Assembly: GCA_027625915.1 (NCBI GenBank)
Contig: JANTQA010000076.1
Span: 2,046,001 to 2,110,000, forward strand
Direction: 5' to 3'
DNA from: Anaeramoeba flamelloides
Lineage: Eukaryota > Metamonada > Anaeramoebidae
Length of the DNA stretch: 64,000 nucleotides
The notes beneath the pieces are model-generated. The model was not told the DNA's origin. It did not search any database and was given only the letters and a program-made list of their open reading frames with translations. Made by a program: the position numbers and the translations under genes. This document shows, piece by piece, positions 58,687 through 64,000 of this stretch (positions are counted from its first letter, which is position 1; each line of letters opens with the position of its first letter).

Positions 58687-61600
58687 TAAATGAAAAATAC
58701 AAACTTAATGGAAAAAATATTTTTTTAAAAAATAAATTTCAAATTTAAATCAATTTTCTCTCAAAGGTTAAGATGTTGTTATTTCTTCGTCACCGAAATG
58801 TTCTTTTGTTTATTCCTATTTAGAAAATCAAAACTAAAAAGATTTAAAAAACTTTTTAACTGTAATAAAACAAAAAGTTTTTCTCGTTTGTAAACAATAT
58901 TTGAAGATTAAGGACTTATAAAATGAAAATTATGGAAAGAAAATTTTTCAAAAATCGCTTTTTGAAAAAAATTCCATAAAACCTAATTTTTTCAATTTCA
59001 AGATTGCTGTTTTAAAAGTTGAATAATTTAGATCGATTAAACAAATTTATGCTTACCCTACTTGATCTCTCTTGTTGAGATTTTGTAAAATACTTTTCAA
59101 CAAGTTTTTTTGCTTTCTTAAACCAAAAAGTTGATTTTACCTATTCCTCTCTAGATGTGAAAGAAAGAAGGAAAAAACATCAAGATCTTTTCTTGTTATT
59201 AAAAAAAGGATCGTTTTGTATCAACAAAGTCTCCTAATGGATGAGATGGAAAAAGAATCCAAAGGAGTTTTTTAGTAAATAAAACAAAATTCGAAATTCC
59301 TTACTAGAAAGAGTTGGATTTTAATTTTTAAAAAATTTCTTGGAAAAAGCTGGCCAACCAAAAACAGAACTATTTTTGCAAGCTCTTTTGTGGGTGTGAT
59401 TTCCAACTTTCTTTTTAAAAAGATAGTGGTTTATATTTTCCAAAAAGGAAATAATTTTCTCTTCATTTTCAAATGTTTTGAAGACCAATCAATTCCAAGG
59501 TTTGTAGATTCTATATCTTAGGAACGAATTGCTTGGATTCCTAGTTTTTATTAGGTAATATCAGGGATTTAGAATTAAAAAAGATAGTATTTTGAAGAAT
59601 GAAAAAAAGAATAAAAAAGTAAAGATCTAAATAAGAAAAAATTCAGAGACTGGTAAACAAAAAGCCCTAAAAAAAAGGTGTAATTTCTTACTTTTCCACA
59701 ACTCTTGATTTTCACAAAACGTGGGTTTGAAAATAGATACACTTTAACAGATTCATTCGAAGAATAGAATTTCCTTCCTATTTATTTTTTTTTTAACAAA
59801 TTATTCTTAAAAAAAGTAGAAATAATTGAAAAAGAAGAAAAGTGTCTCAAAAAAAACCACCCAGCCTATTTCTTACAAATTAATTGAAATTGTTTTTTAA
59901 AAATATTGAAAAAGGAAAATTTTTTTTTCAAAAGTGGGTTAATATTTTTTGAAGACACTTTTAAAATCGAAAAGAGTTTTGTAATCGAAGGAAAATGGTA
60001 TTTAAATTTTAAATTTCAAATGTGTCTCAAAAACCTATTTACATTATGATCAATAATCTGTGTTTTTGTTTTTTATTATTGTTCAAAGGATTTCATTGTT
60101 GTTTTTGAAAATTTGTTGAATTAATTCTGGTTTTTTGGGATTTAATGGTGTGGGTTACACGATTATAATGTTTGAATTTTCCATTGAACTAGGTTTTTTT
60201 TATCAGAACAAAATGACCATTTTTATATAAAGAGTTCTCCTCAGGTAAATAGGATATTTACCAAAACTTTTTTGTCTTTATTTTTTCAAATTATTTGAAA
60301 GGAGTTGAAATTTCACAATAAAGGTTTGTCAATGCATTATCTAAAATTTTAAAGTTTATATATTTTGTTGTAACACTAAATTTATAATTAGTACAAGACT
60401 TGAAGGGATTAATAAACTCAAAAATCTTCTCGTAATTTGTTATGGAAATCCAAAACAATTTTACCCAACTTTGGATTTAAAACTCAGAATAAAATTATAA
60501 ATCTGAAGTGATATAAAACCAATTATAATTATAATACTCTTTTCCGAAATGAATTTTTTTTTTCAATAGTTTGATCTATTATTCTAATTTTAGGAAAGTT
60601 CAAAATTCAATATTTTTCCATATTAAATCAAAAGAAATATTTTCTTTTAGGACTACGTTCCCACCCTTGAGGGAGCCGAGTAATTGTGTTATTTCACTTT
60701 CACTGCTTATAAAAAATTTTCACCTGGCAGAAATTGGACAAAAGGATAAAAAAACATCTTCTATCAGCTTTACCTTTCCTTGAAGACTTTTTTTCTTTCT
60801 TTTTCAATTAAAAGGAAAATTGAAAATAACAAAAAAAATAATTTCTAAAAAATTGTTTTTTCGGGATTTAAAAGTGCATTTCAAATTTGAGAACATTTCA
60901 AACTTGTAAAAGCAAATCTAAAAATCTGTAGAACTGCCCAATAAAAGAGTGTGATTTCAGAAAGTTGAAATCAAAATTCAAAAATATTAAAATCAAAATT
61001 TAGCATGATCTAACAAGGTAAAAATTGTGAAAATTGTTGAAATTGTGAAAATTTCACATTTTTTCGAAAAGAAATTCTCCTTGGATAAATATTACTTGGA
61101 TTACATAACTCTTTCAAGGGTGATTTTATACACTATTTCACTGTTTCAACCTAAAATTATTGTCCTTAAGGGACTAGTTTCTATTCTTTTTTTATTTTTT
61201 TTTTGACCAATTTCTAAATAAGGATTTATTATCTAGAAATATGTTTAATCTTGAAAATATACAGGGTTTTAAATCTATATATTGGCAAAAAATTTTCCCA
61301 ATCTCTATTTAATTCAGTTAAAAAAAATAATAGAGATTAGCCCCTTAAGAAGACACAAATCTTATTACCTCTCAACGGAAGTGAACAAAAACACACTATA
61401 AAAATAAAGAAATTGAGCTCAAAATTAATCCATTATAAAAAATCTACCCAATTTCAAAATAATTACAATAATTATTTTAAACTTGAAAAAAAATAACCTT
61501 TATTTGCTTCGAAGAACAGCCTGAATTCAATTTTTTCATTTTATTACAAAAAAAAAATCTGAAAAAAAACCAAAAGGTAAATTAAATTATTTGGAAAATA

Positions 61601-62252
61601 TCATTTTAAAACCTGGGAATTCAACTTAGAATATGAAAAAAATATCTTTTAATTTGGTTATTTTTAATACACGGTTAATAAGGGCAATCTTAATTATTTC
61701 AATTACTTTTAACAAACCAAAGATTATATGTATTAATGATCTTTTATTATTAATTCTCAATTTTTGAAATGTTCTCAAACAAATAAAAACAAATTCAAAT
61801 TAATAATTCTAATAAAAAAAAATTAGATATTTTTAGATGAAAAAAGTGTAAATTACACTCTAGACGCCCTTTCACTTAAATTTCCTCAAAGGTAATTTAA
61901 ACATAAAATCATAGATTTCATGATTGTCCAAGGAAAAGAACCACCCGGTTTATTTATGTTTTAGGTGCAAAGGTAAAAAATTGAAAAGAAAGAAGGAAAA
62001 ATAAAATAAAAGAAATTTAATACGAGTTTATAAGAAGCAATTGGTAAAAAAAAATCAAAAAACCAATGATATCTTTAATTAAGAACCCCCAAAATCACGG
62101 ATACATTACTTTTTGTTGATTTAATAATTTGATAATTGAAAATGAATGTTCACTTGGTGATCAATTTTTAAGATGTTATAATTTTTTTTTATCTGATTTG
62201 CTTTAAGCCTTTGGTCATTTTGTGGATTTGCTTTTTTGTTTTTATTTTCTGG
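58687..62252. other. Mostly non-coding region with possible orphan exons
   Basis: This is 3.6 kb upstream of the RGG-PH gene. Two exon-like islands are noted: 59155-59270 (+), after a CTCTCTAG acceptor, reads ERKKEKTSRSFLVIKKRIVL with a stop after about 40 codons; 60595-60783 (+) has its own entry. An inverted repeat with CCTTAAGGGACTAGTTTCTA-like ends lies at about 61162-61352. The remainder is AT filler. Confidence 0.4.
60595..60783 (+). CDS. Possible orphan 3' exon
   Basis: This follows a good acceptor (pyrimidine-rich, TCTAATTTTAG). It is open for about 62 codons to a TGA and is less AT-rich than its surroundings, for example in TTFPPLREPSNCVISLSLL. No domain is recognised. The minus strand is also partly open here (SESEITQLLGSLKGGNVVLK) with one internal TGA, so the coding strand is uncertain. 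No partner exon was identified. Confidence 0.25.
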   Translation, partial: KVQNSIFFHIKSKEIFSFRTTFPPLREPSNCVISLSLLIKNFHLAEIGQKDKKTSSISFTFP

Positions 62253-62357
62253 TCACTCATATTTTTTTTTATCAGTGGCGCAGTAGTAACAAGTAATCAA
62301 CTTGATCTTTTTCCTTCGTAACCCTTCTTCCCAATATAAAGGATATTCAGCAATGGG
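62253..62357 (-). CDS. Terminal exon of an unidentified gene
   Basis: This minus-strand exon follows a clear acceptor (TTCGTTTAG) in phase 0. It reads PIAEYPLYWEEGLRRKKIKL then ITCYYCATDKKKYE and stop. The 34 residues are Trp/Tyr/Cys-bearing and far less AT-biased than the flanks, which argues for real coding. No upstream exon could be found before the window end at 64000; introns of several kb occur in this region, so the rest of the gene probably lies outside. The CYYC pair could be half of a metal site. The family is not recognised. Confidence 0.45.
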   Translation of the reverse strand, partial: PIAEYPLYWEEGLRRKKIKLITCYYCATDKKKYE

Positions 62358-63143
62358 CTAAACGAAGAAAAAATAAAAAGAAAAATTGATATTATCAATG
62401 AAATTATAAAAATAATAACATTTTATTATTTATACACATTAAATTTTTTAAAAAAAAATTCTTATTTTGTTATTAATTCCAAGAAATTTTATATTATATT
62501 CACAATAAAATAAATAATCATTTTTTTTCTGATCCTCAAAGATCCAATATTTGCTTATTTTTTACTCTATTTACACAATAAGATTAAAAGTGAAATGTTA
62601 TTTATTCATAAAAACGCCCAGAAATTAATAATTGTAAGATTTCATCAAAAAAAAAAAATGTTTGAAAAAATTTTTCTTTTTTTGATCCAAAATTAGAATA
62701 AAAAAACATCAAGATCTTTTGACAAAAAATTAATTGGAAAATGAATTAAATCAAATTCCAAGAATTTCAACACAGTTTAAAGAGTTGAAAGAATAAAAAT
62801 ACCATACTTTACGTTCAATTAGTGTATATATTTGATTTTATAACCTATTTCATTTTTTATCTTTTTTATTTCATTTTCATTCCTTTTTTTGTGTTACTAA
62901 ATCTTTTCTTTAGATTGAGAATTTTTTTCAATGGTTGATAGAAGAATAATACTGAAATTTTTAAATAGAAAAGCTAAATACAATTAACCGATGATATCTT
63001 ATCATTTGATGATTTCAATAATTATATTTGGAATACAAACAAATGTATTTATAATTTTTTTTGTTGGACTCCTTTCATTATTTTGGACATACCCCTTTTT
63101 TTTTTTTTTTTTTTTTTTTTCTTTTATTTGGATTAAAATAATT

Positions 63144-63345
63144 ACAGTTAGTTACACTTTTAAGACACAAACTTTCAAATAAATTTAAGGCACATTAAAA
63201 AAAACTCAAATTAAGACACAAAATTCAAATTCTAGTAAAAATAAATTGTAAAAAAAAAAATTCCAAATTTTACACCTTAATTTGAGATTTTTTTATACCA
63301 TAAATTTCGTTGAAAGTTAATACCTTAAAAGTGAAACTGGCTGTA
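63144..63345. mobile_element. MITE B, copy 2 (near-full palindrome)
   Basis: The left arm CAGTTAGTTACACTTTTAAG and right arm CTTAAAAGTGAAACTGGCTG are complementary, as in the copy at 18793-18991. The length (about 202 bp) and central A-run also match. Identity is about 80% by eye. Confidence 0.7.
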
Positions 63346-63554
63346 CTAATAAAGACATTATTACTATGTAAACTAATAATGATTGTATAATACGTTTCTT
63401 AAAATAGAACCAATTATGTTTTTTTTTTTTTTTTTGCCCATTTTTTATTTTGTGTGTGTACAAATTTTTGTAATGGGGTTTATTTTAAAAATGATAACTA
63501 TTTTATGGAAAGGTTGATCAATACTTTTTTTATCAAGTTAAACCATATAATTTT

Positions 63555-64000
63555 TTAAATAAACTAAAATTAAAAATTTTCCACATCGTTAAAATGGTCC
63601 AAAGTAATACAATAATGTAATTTCATTTAAATTGGAAATAAATTTTGTTTTTTATAAAAGATGAAAATTTTTTTTTCATCTTTTAATTTTTTTATTCATA
63701 TTTGAATACGGTAACTTGTTTCTGGCTGATAAGAATTTTTTTTTCAGAGATTGATATTATGTAAAGTTGAGTTGTTCAAAATAAAAGAACTCAAATTTAA
63801 TTAGTTGATGGTATATACCCTTTGAGTGATCAATATTCCTAATAGAATTTCATACAAATTTACCCATGTGTTTTTTTGTTTTGCTCTCTCTAAAATTTTC
63901 AACACATTCTTGATTTATCCCCATTGATAAATATTTATTTTTTGTTTTATAAGTGTTGTAATTTATAAACAAGTGTTACCATTCCAATTAGTGAATGTTT
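63555..64000 (-). repeat. Repeat G, inverted copy at the window end
   Basis: The reverse complement matches 22864-23305 from ATTCACTAATTGGAATG onward, including CATGGGTAAATTTGT and ATTCTATTAGGAATATTGAT. The element continues past the window. Confidence 0.65.

Larger units (their letters stand above)
62358..64000. other. Repeat-rich end of the window
   Basis: It contains MITE B copy 2 (63144-63345) and the inverted copy of repeat G (63555-64000), separated by poly-T tracts. If the exon at 62253-62357 is real, this is probably intron of that gene on the minus strand. No ORF is supported. Confidence 0.45.

Noticed and set aside
58548-58748. Plus-strand Leu/Phe-rich ORF over the RGG tract
   Set aside because: It is the antisense of the Gly/Arg repeat codons; the minus strand has the PH domain continuation.
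1-64000. tRNA, rRNA or snRNA genes
   Set aside because: No cloverleaf, conserved B-box or rRNA-like block could be recognised by eye; a tRNAscan or Rfam search would be needed to be sure.
1-64000. Retrovirus-like, LTR or Polinton elements
   Set aside because: No capsid, integrase, protease or packaging-ATPase-like sequence and no long direct terminal repeats were seen; the only reverse transcriptase is of LINE type.

Overview
The window is nuclear DNA from an AT-rich protist. Coding exons stand out because they are less AT-rich and carry Asn, Gln and Lys/Glu tracts; intergenic DNA and introns are almost pure A/T with long homopolymers. Introns are GT-AG (donors GTAAGT, GTAAAT, GTAATA). The protein set (OS-9, Vps15, ATAD2, prefoldin 5, kexin-like convertase, HAP2) is eukaryotic. 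Composition suggests an amoeboid protist (dictyostelid-like or Anaeramoeba-like), but the sequence does not settle the lineage.

Layout: 1-2680, repeats; 2681-9037 (+), OS-9 family ER lectin in two exons, split inside the MRH domain by a 4.7-kb intron holding a decayed LINE and two MITE-like elements; 10808-17233 (+), an ATAD2/Yta7-type AAA+ bromodomain ATPase interrupted in frame by a 379-residue intein (13166-14302); 17234-20679, repeats; 20680-31203 (+), VPS15 in two exons around another 4.7-kb repeat-filled intron; 34298-34789 (-), prefoldin subunit 5; 37648-39897 (+), a kexin/furin-like convertase whose signal peptide is split by a 129-nt intron; 43269-48506 (-), a HAP2/GCS1-like gamete fusogen in three exons, with a 3-kb intron holding a LINE fragment, hairpin repeats and a small ORF; 51692-53758 (-), a Gln-rich coiled-coil protein (5' exon not found); 57902-58686 (-), an RGG-repeat plus PH-domain protein in two exons; 58687-64000, mostly repeats with a few exon-like islands, the best being a terminal exon at 62253-62357 (-).

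The genes form no operon or pathway. Two groups share a cell compartment: OS-9 and the convertase work in the secretory pathway, and VPS15 on endosomal/autophagic membranes; HAP2 points to a sexual cycle. Repeats are a second layer: several palindromic or TIR-bearing families, and a family of short hairpin cassettes, often beside a GGCACTCTACGGCACTTG-like motif, that recurs in at least seven places, once inside the LINE.

The strongest observation is the nuclear intein in the first AAA+ domain, with a decayed LAGLIDADG region and an atypical block B. The second is the hairpin-cassette family.
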